From Faeciplasma sp045660445 (GTDB taxonomy: Bacteria; Bacillota; Clostridia; Oscillospirales; Ruminococcaceae), in contig JAZRDR010000007.1 in assembly GCA_045660445.1 (NCBI GenBank), forward strand, positions 1 through 55,722: DNA of 55,722 bases, given 5' to 3'. Within the stretch, counting starts at the first letter, position 1, and the number at the start of each line of letters is the position of its first letter. The notes below the pieces were generated by a model. That model was not told the origin of the DNA. It made no database searches and worked only from the letters and a program-made list of their open reading frames with translations. Below, one piece after another: positions 8,072-15,520 of the stretch. The position numbers and the translations under genes are program-made.

Positions 8072-8106
8072 TTCATGCCAGAAAATTGCACCTTATGCCA
8101 AAATAG
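8072..8106 (+). promoter_or_regulatory. Direct-repeat operator, candidate AgrA (LytTR) site
   Basis: TTCATGCCA (8072-8080) and CTTATGCCA (8092-8100) are repeated with a 20-bp period, and each is followed by an A-rich stretch (GAAAAT, AAATAG). The pair ends exactly where the -35 of the agrB promoter begins. Two same-face half-sites beside a weak -35 is the usual geometry for a LytTR activator. Confidence 0.6.
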
Positions 8107-8134
8107 TTGATTATGATGAATAATTTGCTACAAT
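8107..8134 (+). promoter_or_regulatory. Promoter of agrBD
   Basis: TTGATT (8107-8112), a 16-base spacer and TACAAT (8129-8134) lie 30 bases before agrB. The non-consensus -35 next to the direct repeat suggests dependence on an activator. Confidence 0.6.
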
Positions 8135-8165
8135 AAAGTTGCGAACCATAAAAGAAGGTGCATTA

Positions 8166-8753
8166 ATGATAGAACAACTTAGTAAGCATATTGTTTCATA
8201 TTTAATTAATTCTGGCGTTATAGAAGATACTAGCAACGACAAAGAATATTATCAGTACGGTATAGAAATCGCTATTTCATCAATGCTTAATATACTTCTC
8301 ATTATTTTAATAAGTCTTGCTACTAATTCATTTATAGAAGGATTGTTCTTTTTACCGTGCTTTATTATCATGAGAAACTTTACTGGGGGTTATCATGCAA
8401 ATAGTTACTTTATGTGTAATTTCCTATTCTGTCTTGTATTTGCTGTTGAATTAATTATTTATAAAATCACATGTAACTATATCTCATTTTATAATGCCAT
8501 CATAATATGCGTAGTATGTATTTCTACCATAATGATAATATGCCCTGTTGAAAATCGAAATAAACCCATTATTGAAAAACGAAAAAAACTAAAAATAATT
8601 TCAATTGTGATAACAATATTTCTTTCTATTTTAGGATTGTTATTAACTTCATTTGGTATCATTTATGGAGTTTTAATAATATACACTGTTTCGCTAGTTA
8701 CTATATTAGCGATCATTGGATTAATTAAAGAAAGGAGGCATATTCATGTTTAA
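8166..8753 (+). CDS. agrB: AgrB-like autoinducer-processing membrane endopeptidase
   Basis: ATG 8166 is chosen over the upstream TTG because AGAAGGTG precedes it and MIEQLSKHIVSYL is a normal AgrB start. The 195-residue protein has four to six hydrophobic helices. The catalytic motif GGYHANSYFMC places His77 and Cys84 at the same numbers as the catalytic pair of Staphylococcus aureus AgrB. The enzyme trims AgrD at its C-terminal side and forms the thiolactone ring at the membrane. The end overlaps agrD by eight bases, so the two are coupled. Confidence 0.92.
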   Translation: MIEQLSKHIVSYLINSGVIEDTSNDKEYYQYGIEIAISSMLNILLIILISLATNSFIEGLFFLPCFIIMRNFTGGYHANSYFMCNFLFCLVFAVELIIYKITCNYISFYNAIIICVVCISTIMIICPVENRNKPIIEKRKKLKIISIVITIFLSILGLLLTSFGIIYGVLIIYTVSLVTILAIIGLIKERRHIHV

Positions 8754-8877
8754 GAATAAGAAATCTGTTGTAGCAGTAATTATTAAGAATGTAGCTACAA
8801 AAACGGCTAACATTGCGTTCGGAAGCGCTTCTATTTGCGGAATGTATCAGCCTAAGGAACCCAAGATTAAGAAATAA
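8746..8877 (+). CDS. agrD: AgrD-like cyclic thiolactone autoinducer precursor (43 aa)
   Basis: This small gene starts with ATG after AAAGGAGG that lies inside the end of agrB. Residues 1-22 are a basic amphipathic leader (MFKNKKSVVAVIIKNVATKT). Residues ~25-32 (FGSASICG) hold the only cysteine, Cys31, which would form the ring. The tail MYQPKEPKIKK contains the QPKEP motif typical of clostridial AgrD-type peptides, which AgrB recognises for cleavage. The mature peptide probably contains SICGMY or SICGMYQ, but the exact ring closure cannot be read from sequence. A terminator follows directly. Confidence 0.88.
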   Translation: MFKNKKSVVAVIIKNVATKTANIAFGSASICGMYQPKEPKIKK

Positions 8878-8890
8878 TAACAGAACAAAA

Positions 8891-8929
8891 GAGTCTGTAA
8901 ATTATAGCAAATGCTATATTTACAGACTC
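8891..8929 (+). terminator. Hairpin after agrD
   Basis: GAGTCTGTAAA (8891-8901) pairs with TTTACAGACTC (8919-8929); inside it ATAGCA pairs with TGCTAT. The downstream CTTGCTTTATA is moderately T-rich. It ends the agrBD transcript. Confidence 0.75.
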
Positions 8930-9308
8930 CTTGCTTTATAGTAATAAAAAGCTTCCTTATTCATTCATGGCATAAAGCTATAATTAACATGCATAACTCC
9001 TTATCAATCTATGCTGCTTTTAGAATAATTGACCAGAATACGAAAATAGTGATAACACTATAATGAATGCTATCTATACGAACGAAAAACATAAAGAAAA
9101 TATAGTAAATTTATTATAGATAAAATCAAAAATCAGATATTCAACTCGTCATGATAGTCTCAAACGGATCAGTTCATTCGTATTTTATCAAAAATTCATT
9201 CAGAACTTCTTCTCTGACTCTGATTGAGACAAGCTTGATGTGAAGCGAAAATCCACTACTGATAAACTTGCAAACGTATGACTTATTGATCGATGCAGCC
9301 AATAAAGA
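8930..9308. other. Gene-poor decayed region
   Basis: No intact gene is visible. It is AT-rich and contains short coding-like scraps, for example about 26 codons on the minus strand ending near 9150 (SLHIKLVSIRVREEVLN). It leads into the integrase remnant and is best read as degraded mobile-element DNA. Confidence 0.5.
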
Positions 9309-9410
9309 TTGGGACACAAGGACGTTTCGGTAACGATGCAAGTATATCAGCATGTATCAGAAAAGATGAATCAAAGCGGAGATAGCATTATAGATGAGAT
9401 GTTTGGATAA
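9309..9410 (+). pseudogene. C-terminal remnant of a tyrosine recombinase (integrase)
   Basis: Read from 9309 the frame gives LGHKDVSVTMQVYQHVS followed by about 16 more residues and a TAA at 9408. The LGHxDVxxTMxxYxHV pattern is the last conserved box of phage/ICE tyrosine recombinases and ends in the catalytic Tyr of VYQHV. Upstream the frame is broken by a stop and no catalytic Arg/His boxes are found, so only the last ~33 codons survive. A terminator and a tandem repeat follow at once, as is usual at the attachment end of an integrated element. Confidence 0.8.
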
Positions 9411-9415
9411 TAAAA

Positions 9416-9452
9416 ACAGGCAGAGCGATTAGCTCTGCCTGTGAGTGTTTTT
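9416..9452 (+). terminator. Terminator after the integrase remnant
   Basis: ACAGGCAGAGC (9416-9426) and GCTCTGCCTGT (9432-9442) form an 11-bp perfect stem with a five-base loop, followed by a short T tract. Confidence 0.85.
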
Positions 9453-9476
9453 ATAGCCTTTTGCCGCTTGAATTTT

Positions 9477-9498
9477 GGGCGACAATTGGGCGACAATT
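9477..9498. repeat. Tandem 11-bp repeat, possible attachment-site remnant
   Basis: GGGCGACAATT occurs twice head to tail (9477-9487 and 9488-9498), 70 bases after the integrase tail and 60 bases before the conserved backbone operon. This position fits the edge (att) of the integrated element, but no matching copy at the other edge is in the window. Confidence 0.5.
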
Positions 9499-9560
9499 TG
9501 TGATTTTTAGCTTTTTGATTGATCTATCATCAAAATGTTAAATCCACAAACCTCGTAAAA

Positions 9561-10562
9561 TTATGCCTTAGAAGCTTCTTCGATAGCTACTGCGCATGCA
9601 ACAGTCATACCAACCATGGGGTTGTTACCTGCGCCGATGAGACCCATCATTTCAACGTGAGCAGGAACGGAAGAAGAACCTGCGAACTGAGCGTCACCAT
9701 GCATTCTGCCCATGGTGTCGGTCATGCCATAAGAAGCAGGGCCTGCAGCCATGTTATCGGGGTGGAGGGTTCTGCCTGTACCGCCGCCGGAAGCAACAGA
9801 GAAGTAGTTAACACCGTTTTCCTGGCACCACTTCTTATAAGTACCTGCAACAGGGTGCTGGAATCTGGTGGGGTTGGTGGAGTTACCGGTGATGGCATCA
9901 CCAACGTTTTCGCGCTTCATGATTGCAACGCCTTCGGGAACGTTATCAGCGCCGTAGCACTTAACGTCAGTTCTGGGGCCGTTGGTATAAGCCTTTTCGT
10001 AAACAACTTCAACCTGTTCGGTGAAAGGATCGAACTTGGTTTCAACATAGGTGAAGCCGTTGATTCTGGAGATGATGAAAGCAGCATCCTTGCCCAAACC
10101 GTTAAGGATAACTCTTAAGGGCTTAACTCTTACCTTGTTAGCGTTAAGAGCGATCTTGATAGCGCCTTCAGCAGCAGCGAAGGATTCGTGACCTGCCAAG
10201 AAGCAGAAGCACTCGGTAGATTCGCTTAAAAGCATGGAAGCGAGGTTGCCGTGACCGAGACCAACCTTTCTGTTCTCAGCTACAGAGCCGGGAATGCAGA
10301 AGGACTGAAGTCCGATACCGATTGCAGCAGCTGCATCAGCAGCCTTGGTGCAACCCTTCTTGATTGCGATAGCACAACCAACAGTATATGCCCACTTAGC
10401 GTTTTCGAAGCAGATGGGCTGTGTTTCTTCAACGATCTTATAAGGGTCAATACCCTTAGCATCGCAGATTTCCTTACATTCATCGATAGAGGAAATGCCG
10501 TATTCTTTAAGACATGCGAGGATCTTAGCCTCACGTCTTTCATAACCTTCAAACTTAGCCAT
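9561..10562 (-). CDS. GGGtGRT family protein
   Basis: This 333-residue soluble protein carries the diagnostic stretch SVASGGGTGRT (motif at residues 259-265) that names the family. It also has several conserved Cys residues (CKEIC near 29-33, CFLAGHES near 120), Gly-rich segments and an N-terminal MAKFEGYERREAKIL. The biochemical role is not established. Across anaerobic Firmicutes it is found beside a NifU-like scaffold, as here, where the upstream gene ends 17 bases away. I infer a metal- or sulfur-related function only from that partnership. It lies downstream in a two-gene operon at the island boundary. Confidence 0.85.
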   Translation of the reverse strand: MAKFEGYERREAKILACLKEYGISSIDECKEICDAKGIDPYKIVEETQPICFENAKWAYTVGCAIAIKKGCTKAADAAAAIGIGLQSFCIPGSVAENRKVGLGHGNLASMLLSESTECFCFLAGHESFAAAEGAIKIALNANKVRVKPLRVILNGLGKDAAFIISRINGFTYVETKFDPFTEQVEVVYEKAYTNGPRTDVKCYGADNVPEGVAIMKRENVGDAITGNSTNPTRFQHPVAGTYKKWCQENGVNYFSVASGGGTGRTLHPDNMAAGPASYGMTDTMGRMHGDAQFAGSSSVPAHVEMMGLIGAGNNPMVGMTVACAVAIEEASKA

Positions 10563-10579
10563 TATTAGTCCCTCCTCTA

Positions 10580-11272
10580 TTATTCTTTACGGGGGTCGAT
10601 ATACTTAACCGCATCAGCAAAGCGGCCGTATGTGCCCTTAGACTTTTCGTATGCTTCGTTAGGTTCCATGCCCTTCTTGATGAAGTCGGTCATCTTGCCC
10701 AAAGATACGAATTCATAACCAATAACCTGATTGTCTTCGTCGAGAGCCATTCTTGTGCAGTAGCCTTCGGTCATTTCAAGGTAGCGAACGCCCTTAGCCT
10801 TTGTACCGTACATAGTACCAACCATGGATCTTTCGCCCTTGCCGAGGTCTTCCATACCTGCACCGATTACGAGGCCGTCTTCAGAGAAAGCAGACTGAGT
10901 TCTGCCGTAAACGATCTGCAAGAAGAGTTCACGCATTGCAGTGTTGATAGCGTCACAAACAAGGTCGGTGTTGAGAGCTTCAAGAAGAGTCTTGCCAGGC
11001 AAGATTTCAGCAGCCATAGCTGCAGAGTGAGTCATACCGGAGCAACCGATAGTCTCTACCAATGCTTCTTCAATGATACCGTCCTTAACGTTGAGGGAAA
11101 GCTTGCAAGCGCCCTGCTGAGGTGCGCACCATCCCACACCGTGAGTGTAACCGGAGATGTCAGAAATCTGCTTGGATTCTACCCATCTGCCTTCCTCAGG
11201 GATAGGAGCGGGACCGTGATGAGGGCCCTTAGCCACACAGCACATTTGTTCAACTTCATGTGAATAATTCAT
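10580..11272 (-). CDS. NifU/IscU-like iron-sulfur scaffold-type protein
   Basis: Residues ~45-150 resemble the IscU/NifU N-terminal fold: ACKLSLNVKDGIIEEALVET, then IGCSGMTHSAAMAAEIL, which mirrors the GCGAA/ATSS loop of true scaffolds. At 230 residues it is longer than IscU (~130), with an N-terminal Cys-rich extension (EQMCCVAKGPHH, GWCAPQQG) and an extra C-terminal region. A second, ordinary NifU is encoded at 40828, so this one probably has a separate task with its GGGtGRT partner. It is the first gene of the operon, with its promoter at about 11326-11354. Confidence 0.8.
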   Translation of the reverse strand: MNYSHEVEQMCCVAKGPHHGPAPIPEEGRWVESKQISDISGYTHGVGWCAPQQGACKLSLNVKDGIIEEALVETIGCSGMTHSAAMAAEILPGKTLLEALNTDLVCDAINTAMRELFLQIVYGRTQSAFSEDGLVIGAGMEDLGKGERSMVGTMYGTKAKGVRYLEMTEGYCTRMALDEDNQVIGYEFVSLGKMTDFIKKGMEPNEAYEKSKGTYGRFADAVKYIDPRKE

Positions 11273-11325
11273 AATAGTATTTACTCCTTTCAGAATGATG
11301 GAAATTTGCGAACAAATACAAGTGT

Positions 11326-11354
11326 ATTATACTACATAAACGCTAATAATACAA
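11326..11354 (-). promoter_or_regulatory. Promoter of the NifU-like/GGGtGRT operon
   Basis: On the minus strand TTGTAT (11354-11349), a 17-base spacer and TATAAT (11331-11326) lie about 55 bases before the start codon. Confidence 0.7.
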
Positions 11355-11488
11355 GTTATTTTTTTGACAAACATAAAATTTTTATTGATAAAATGTTAGC
11401 TAAATTGCAATATTTTATACTAATCAATTGTATTATAATTGAAAATGAACTTCGTGCTCTTTAAATTGATGACATAAGGAGTTTTATT

Positions 11489-12205
11489 ATGAAAAAAACA
11501 ATTTGTTTAATCTTAGCTATCTGTATGATCATCGGCATTAAATCTTACTGCTTTGCATTTGATACGACAGATCAATCCTTTAGTGCTACGGTTATAACAT
11601 GCAGATATATTGAAGCAACTGATAAGTATTCATTCTGCGCTGTTGGCGATATTTATGGAAACGGCAGACGCGATCCGTTTACATTCGGAATCAGCCGTGA
11701 ATATGTTATGACATCTCATCTGTTTTCCGAAACGCTTGTAGGCAATCTTGAAATGGGACAGATTATAACCGTTTATTTCAACGGCGAAGTTATGGAAAGT
11801 TATCCTATGCAGATAGTTGCTGACATGGTTTTCGTTGAAGATGAAATTGAAGAACTTACAGAAGACGAGAAGCTTGGCTATCTTTCGATGTTCTATTCTG
11901 AAGAGTGGCTTATTGAAAATGGATATATGGAAGTTCCCCCTACAGAGAGTGAGGCGGTTGCGCCTGAAATAGATTGCGACGAAGACACTACTCTCCCATC
12001 TGAGCCTGACGAAGAAGATATCGACACCGATGACGGCGGCGAGGTTCCTATAGAAAACTATGAAAAGGTAACGTCTTCTGACAAAGCTGATTGCGAAACC
12101 GAGGATTCAGAAAGCTCACACGAGACAGTTTTGTGGATAATCGGTTGCTCGGCGATAATTATTATATCAGTCACGGCGATAGCTGTAATCACAAAAAAGA
12201 AATAA
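11489..12205 (+). CDS. Secreted, C-terminally anchored acidic protein of unknown function
   Basis: This 238-residue protein has a signal peptide (residues 1-24, ending near YCFAF), a ~120-residue folded domain (DTTDQSFSATVITCRYIEATDKY... MADMVFVEDEIEEL), an Asp/Glu-rich linker at ~150-205, and a C-terminal helix (VLWIIGCSAIIIISVTAIAVI) followed by TKKK. It would be a single-pass surface protein. The charged tail after the helix resembles a stop-transfer sequence; there is no LPXTG. I do not recognise the folded domain. AAGGAG precedes the ATG and a strong terminator follows. Confidence 0.75.
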   Translation: MKKTICLILAICMIIGIKSYCFAFDTTDQSFSATVITCRYIEATDKYSFCAVGDIYGNGRRDPFTFGISREYVMTSHLFSETLVGNLEMGQIITVYFNGEVMESYPMQIVADMVFVEDEIEELTEDEKLGYLSMFYSEEWLIENGYMEVPPTESEAVAPEIDCDEDTTLPSEPDEEDIDTDDGGEVPIENYEKVTSSDKADCETEDSESSHETVLWIIGCSAIIIISVTAIAVITKKK

Positions 12206-12206
12206 G

Positions 12207-12246
12207 AAAAGCCCCGACGGTTGCATAGAATCGTCGGGGTAAAATT
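12207..12246. terminator. Bidirectional terminator
   Basis: CCCCGACG and CGTCGGGG form the stem, with A-rich and T-rich flanks. It sits between the convergent secreted protein and acetyltransferase genes. Confidence 0.9.
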
Positions 12247-12729
12247 TTATTTTGATAAGTGATATGCAATTCTTGGTTCGCCGTTAAGGAGGGTTATGAT
12301 TCCGCAGCGCTTGAAGCCGAGTTTTTCAAGGCTGTGTTGCATTATCTTGTTATCCTCGTGAGTGTCTATTCTGATCTCTCGAGTGAATTGCAGGCAATAA
12401 TCTATGCAAAGCTTTAGCACTCCCCTGCTCTTTCCTGCGCTTGCAACGCGGTGAACGACACAGTATGGCTTATCGTTAAGCCACTTGCCATCGATTACAT
12501 TATAAGTCGGATCGGGGCCCTGAATGAAAGCAAATACGGCTTCGATTCCGTTGTCACTCATAAGCATATATAGATTGCTGGTTTCAATATCCTCGACGAT
12601 CATTTCACGGGTGGGATTTGTTGTTTTCCATTGGTTGGGGTTGCCGGTTTGGCGCATATATTCGCGGGCGCGTTCATATATCAACAAAATTTCATTAAGG
12701 TCTGATATAGTGGTTTTTATGATGGTCAT
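12247..12729 (-). CDS. GNAT-family N-acetyltransferase
   Basis: This 160-residue cytoplasmic protein spans a single GNAT fold. The acetyl-CoA loop region reads VHRVASAGKSRGVLKLCIDYCL, and the C-terminal strand-helix is HSLEKLGFKRCGIITL. The N-terminal AREYMRQTGNPNQW is common in clostridial GNAT enzymes of unknown substrate. It may modify a small molecule or a protein N-terminus. It is a single gene that runs into the terminator shared with its convergent neighbour. Confidence 0.85.
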   Translation of the reverse strand: MTIIKTTISDLNEILLIYERAREYMRQTGNPNQWKTTNPTREMIVEDIETSNLYMLMSDNGIEAVFAFIQGPDPTYNVIDGKWLNDKPYCVVHRVASAGKSRGVLKLCIDYCLQFTREIRIDTHEDNKIMQHSLEKLGFKRCGIITLLNGEPRIAYHLSK

Positions 12730-12759
12730 ATTAATCCTCTTAATAGTGAATTATAAAAT

Positions 12760-12787
12760 AAAAAGCAATCCACGTGGATTGCTTTTT
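12760..12787 (-). terminator. Terminator of tRNA-Ala
   Basis: A 28-bp perfect palindrome (AAAAAGCAATCCAC and its complement) lies directly after the tRNA 3' end on the minus strand and gives a hairpin ending in five T. Confidence 0.8.
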
Positions 12788-12862
12788 GGTGGAGCATACG
12801 GGATTCGAACCCGTGACCTCCACACTGCCAGTGTGGCGCGCTTCCAACTGCGCTAATACCCC
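12787..12862 (-). tRNA. tRNA-Ala(GGC)
   Basis: The minus strand gives a 76-base cloverleaf with encoded CCA. The anticodon loop is CTGGCAG (anticodon GGC). The acceptor stem GGGGTAT pairs with ATGCTCC and includes G3:U70, the alanine identity pair. The T-loop GTTCGAATC is normal. Confidence 0.95.
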
Positions 12863-12871
12863 GTTTGTGGT

Positions 12872-12900
12872 ATAATACCATATCCACATGTTAATTTCAA
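12872..12900 (-). promoter_or_regulatory. Promoter of tRNA-Ala
   Basis: TTGAAA (12900-12895), a 17-base spacer and TATTAT (12877-12872) lie just before the tRNA 5' end. Confidence 0.6.
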
Positions 12901-12931
12901 GAGGTTTATAAAATATTTTGTTTCAATAAGC

Positions 12932-13060
12932 GTAGACGGCGCCGAGTGGCGAGCGTACCCCGAAGGGGCTGTGCGAGCCGTGGGCGCCGCGGGCGGTGGG
13001 CAGGCGCGGCGTGGCGCCAAAGGCGCAAGTGCCGCATCTGCGCGCGGAGCGCGCCACCTT
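12932..13060. repeat. GC-rich structured intergenic element (copy A)
   Basis: This is a stretch of very high GC in AT-rich surroundings. The first half has an outer GGCGCC pair, then GGCGAGC, hairpin CCCC-GAA-GGGG, and GCGAGCC. The second half holds further GGCGC/GCGCC and GCGC palindromes. No ORF. The GCGAGC...GCGAGC halves would pair through a tandem G.A mismatch. Copy E at 48642 has the same design. Confidence 0.65.
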
Positions 13061-13069
13061 TTTACAATA

Positions 13070-13101
13070 TAAAAAGCCTTGCGATTGTAGCAAGGCTTTT
13101 A
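13070..13101 (-). terminator. Terminator of the amino-acid ABC operon
   Basis: AAAAGCCTTGC and GCAAGGCTTTT form a perfect 11-bp stem just after the ATPase stop. Confidence 0.9.
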
Positions 13102-13104
13102 ACT

Positions 13105-13851
13105 TTACAGAACTTTTGAGAGAAAATCTTTAAGTCTTGGGTTGTTGGGTGAGGTGAATATTTCTTCAGGAGTTCCCTGTTCTACGATCTTGCCCTCATC
13201 CATGAAAATTACGCGGTCAGCAACTTCTTTTGCAAAGCCCATTTCGTGCGTTACTACGACCATGGTCATTCCTTCATGAGCAAGCTGCTTGATCAGATCC
13301 AAAACTTCGCCAACCATTTCGGGATCGAGTGCGGATGTTGGCTCGTCAAAGAGCATAACCTCAGGTTCCATGCAAAGAGCACGCACAATTGCGATACGCT
13401 GTTTCTGTCCACCTGAAAGCTGACTGGGATAAGAATCGGCTCTGTCTGCAAGTCCAACACGCTCTAAAAGCTGCATAGCCTTTGCTTCGGCATCCTCTTT
13501 GGATTTGCCCAAAAGCTTGATTGGCGCAACAGTCATGTTTTTAAGAATAGTCATATGAGGGAAAAGGTTGAAGTGCTGGAACACCATGCCCATCTTTTGG
13601 CGGTGAATGTTGATGTTAACATTCTTTGCGGCGATATCTGTACCGTTGAAGAAGATCGAACCGCTTGAAGGAATCTCTAATAAGTTTAAAGAGCGAAGGA
13701 AGGTGGATTTTCCGCTTCCCGAAGGGCCAATGATAACAACAACCTCGCCCTTGTTAACACTTGCTGATACTCCGTTTAGAGCCTTGATCTTGTCACCTCT
13801 ATAAAACTTCTTTAGATCAACAGTTTGAATTATTGTCTGGTTAGCGTTCAC
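13105..13851 (-). CDS. Polar amino-acid ABC transporter ATP-binding protein
   Basis: This 248-residue ABC ATPase is of the GlnQ/HisP type. Walker A is GPSGSGKST (~residues 42-50), the Q-loop lies in VFQHFNLFPHMT, the signature is LSGGQKQR, and Walker B is VMLFDEPTSALDPE. The family powers uptake of glutamine, histidine, cystine and similar solutes. Its start overlaps the end of the permease gene by 11 bases. It is the last gene of a three-gene operon (binding protein, permease, ATPase). Confidence 0.93.
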   Translation of the reverse strand: MNANQTIIQTVDLKKFYRGDKIKALNGVSASVNKGEVVVIIGPSGSGKSTFLRSLNLLEIPSSGSIFFNGTDIAAKNVNINIHRQKMGMVFQHFNLFPHMTILKNMTVAPIKLLGKSKEDAEAKAMQLLERVGLADRADSYPSQLSGGQKQRIAIVRALCMEPEVMLFDEPTSALDPEMVGEVLDLIKQLAHEGMTMVVVTHEMGFAKEVADRVIFMDEGKIVEQGTPEEIFTSPNNPRLKDFLSKVL

Positions 13852-14575
13852 TTCTTCTCAACCTCCTCTCGAGAATGTTTACAAGCTGAGTTAAAACAAC
13901 TACGACAACCAAATAAATGAGTGCAACGGCAACAAGAGGCATGAATGCTGAGAAGGTTCGTCCTCTGATAAGATCGCCGGCCTTGGTGAGATCCATAATT
14001 CCCACGTAACCTGCAACTGAGGTTTCTTTAAGCAAAACAATAAATTCGTTACAGAGCGTCGGCAAGGTATTCTTTATAACCTGAGGGATGACTATGTATA
14101 TCATGGTTTGGAAGTAATTAAAACCTAAGGAACGACCAGCTTCGAACTGACCGTTATCGATGGAAAGGATTCCTCCACGGAAGATCTCGGCAACATATGC
14201 GCCCGAGTTGATACCGAAAGCAAGAATGGCTACCAAAACACTGTTTCTTACAGAAGCAAGAATAACGAAGTATATGATCAAAAGCTGAACAACTACGGGA
14301 GTGCCGCGAATAACAGTTAGATAGATATTACATATGAAATTAAGGATCCAAGAGAAGATAAATTTAACTCCGCCCTGTTTCTTAAGAGTCTCGTAGTTTT
14401 TGTCATATGTAGAGCGAACAGCGGCAATTACAACGCCGATAACAATACCGATAATTGTGGCAAAGAATGTTATTAAAAGAGTGTTTCCTAAGCCTTCAAA
14501 AAGCCATTTCCAACGATTACTGTCGATAAAATTAAGTATAAAATCGGCTTTAAGTTTATTTAAGATCTCAGCCAT
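13841..14575 (-). CDS. Polar amino-acid ABC transporter permease
   Basis: This 244-residue membrane protein belongs to the HisM/GlnP group: TLLITFFATIIGIVIGVV opens the conserved domain, and the ATPase-contact (EAA) loop is visible in EAGRSLGFNYFQTM. About five transmembrane helices are predicted. A single permease gene suggests a homodimer with two copies of the ATPase. It lies about 90 bases downstream of the binding-protein gene. Confidence 0.92.
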   Translation of the reverse strand: MAEILNKLKADFILNFIDSNRWKWLFEGLGNTLLITFFATIIGIVIGVVIAAVRSTYDKNYETLKKQGGVKFIFSWILNFICNIYLTVIRGTPVVVQLLIIYFVILASVRNSVLVAILAFGINSGAYVAEIFRGGILSIDNGQFEAGRSLGFNYFQTMIYIVIPQVIKNTLPTLCNEFIVLLKETSVAGYVGIMDLTKAGDLIRGRTFSAFMPLVAVALIYLVVVVVLTQLVNILERRLRRSER

Positions 14576-14664
14576 GTTGAGTTCCTTTCAAAAAGTTGTT
14601 AACACAAGAATAAGCAATGATCCAAAATGGGTCATTGCATATTCTTTGTTTAAGCGATGTAAAA

Positions 14665-15462
14665 TTATTCAGCAGGGATATACTTATCGATGATCTTCTG
14701 AATATCGCCGGATTCAGTGAGTTCAGCCAATGCATTATTAACAGCAGCGAGAAGATCTTCATTTTCCTTAGCGATTGCGATAGCATAGTTTTCATATGCA
14801 TATTCAGTATCAAGGATCTTGATGCCTTCGTTAGCAGCTACGAAGCTCTTAGCAGGCTCGTTGTCGATGATAACAACGTCGATATCGCCCTTGATAAGTG
14901 CAGCTACAGCGTCGGGACCGGTCTTGTAACGAACAACGTTGGATTCTCCGAAGCCCCAGCTCTCAACATCAGAGGAAGAATAGATATCACCAGTGGTGTT
15001 TTCCTGAACGCCGATCTTGATGTTTTCGATCTTTAAGGAAACGGGGTTGCCATCAGCATCGTAATTGAAGCAGTCGTCTATAGAGGTGATAGCGGAATCT
15101 TCCTTAACGATCATAACCTGAATACCGGTAGCGTAAGAAGTGGAGAAGTTAACCTGTGTCAAACGCTCATCGGTGATGGTCAAGCCTGCCATACCGATAT
15201 CATATTTGCCGGTCTGAACGCCGGTTATGATAGAACCGAATTCAACGTCTTCGATAGCGAGTTCCATGCCAAGCTTTTCAGCAATAAGCTGAGCAATCTC
15301 GACGTCGATACCTGCATAGCTGTCGCCTTCTTTATATTCATAAGGAGGGAAAGCTGCGTTAGTTGCCATTACGAGCTTGTCGCTGGAAGCGTCGTTACCG
15401 CAAGCAACAAAAAGTGTGAGTGCCATAATCATAGCCAAAACAATTGATACAATCTTTTTCAT
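14665..15462 (-). CDS. Amino-acid ABC transporter substrate-binding lipoprotein
   Basis: I start at 15462 (MKKIVSIVLAMIM), which follows AAAGGAGATAAT, rather than the longer frame. The signal peptide ends at lipobox LFVAC (Cys21). The mature protein is an SBP family 3 fold: AAFPPYEYKEGDSYAGIDVEIAQLIAEKLG is split here by its key segments AFPPYEY and GIDVEIA, with GLTITDERLTQVNFS and a C-terminal GDIQKIIDKYI. This places the substrate among polar amino acids; the exact one cannot be told. It is the first gene of the operon. Confidence 0.92.
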   Translation of the reverse strand: MKKIVSIVLAMIMALTLFVACGNDASSDKLVMATNAAFPPYEYKEGDSYAGIDVEIAQLIAEKLGMELAIEDVEFGSIITGVQTGKYDIGMAGLTITDERLTQVNFSTSYATGIQVMIVKEDSAITSIDDCFNYDADGNPVSLKIENIKIGVQENTTGDIYSSSDVESWGFGESNVVRYKTGPDAVAALIKGDIDVVIIDNEPAKSFVAANEGIKILDTEYAYENYAIAIAKENEDLLAAVNNALAELTESGDIQKIIDKYIPAE

Positions 15463-15520
15463 AATATTATCTCCTTTATTTATATCCCCTATCAATTAAC
15501 TTGAGGATTAGTATGGGCAT

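Noticed and set aside
9519..10118. 199-aa plus-strand ORF
   Set aside because: It is fully antisense to the GGGtGRT gene and Cys/His/Ser-rich as expected from a shadow frame.
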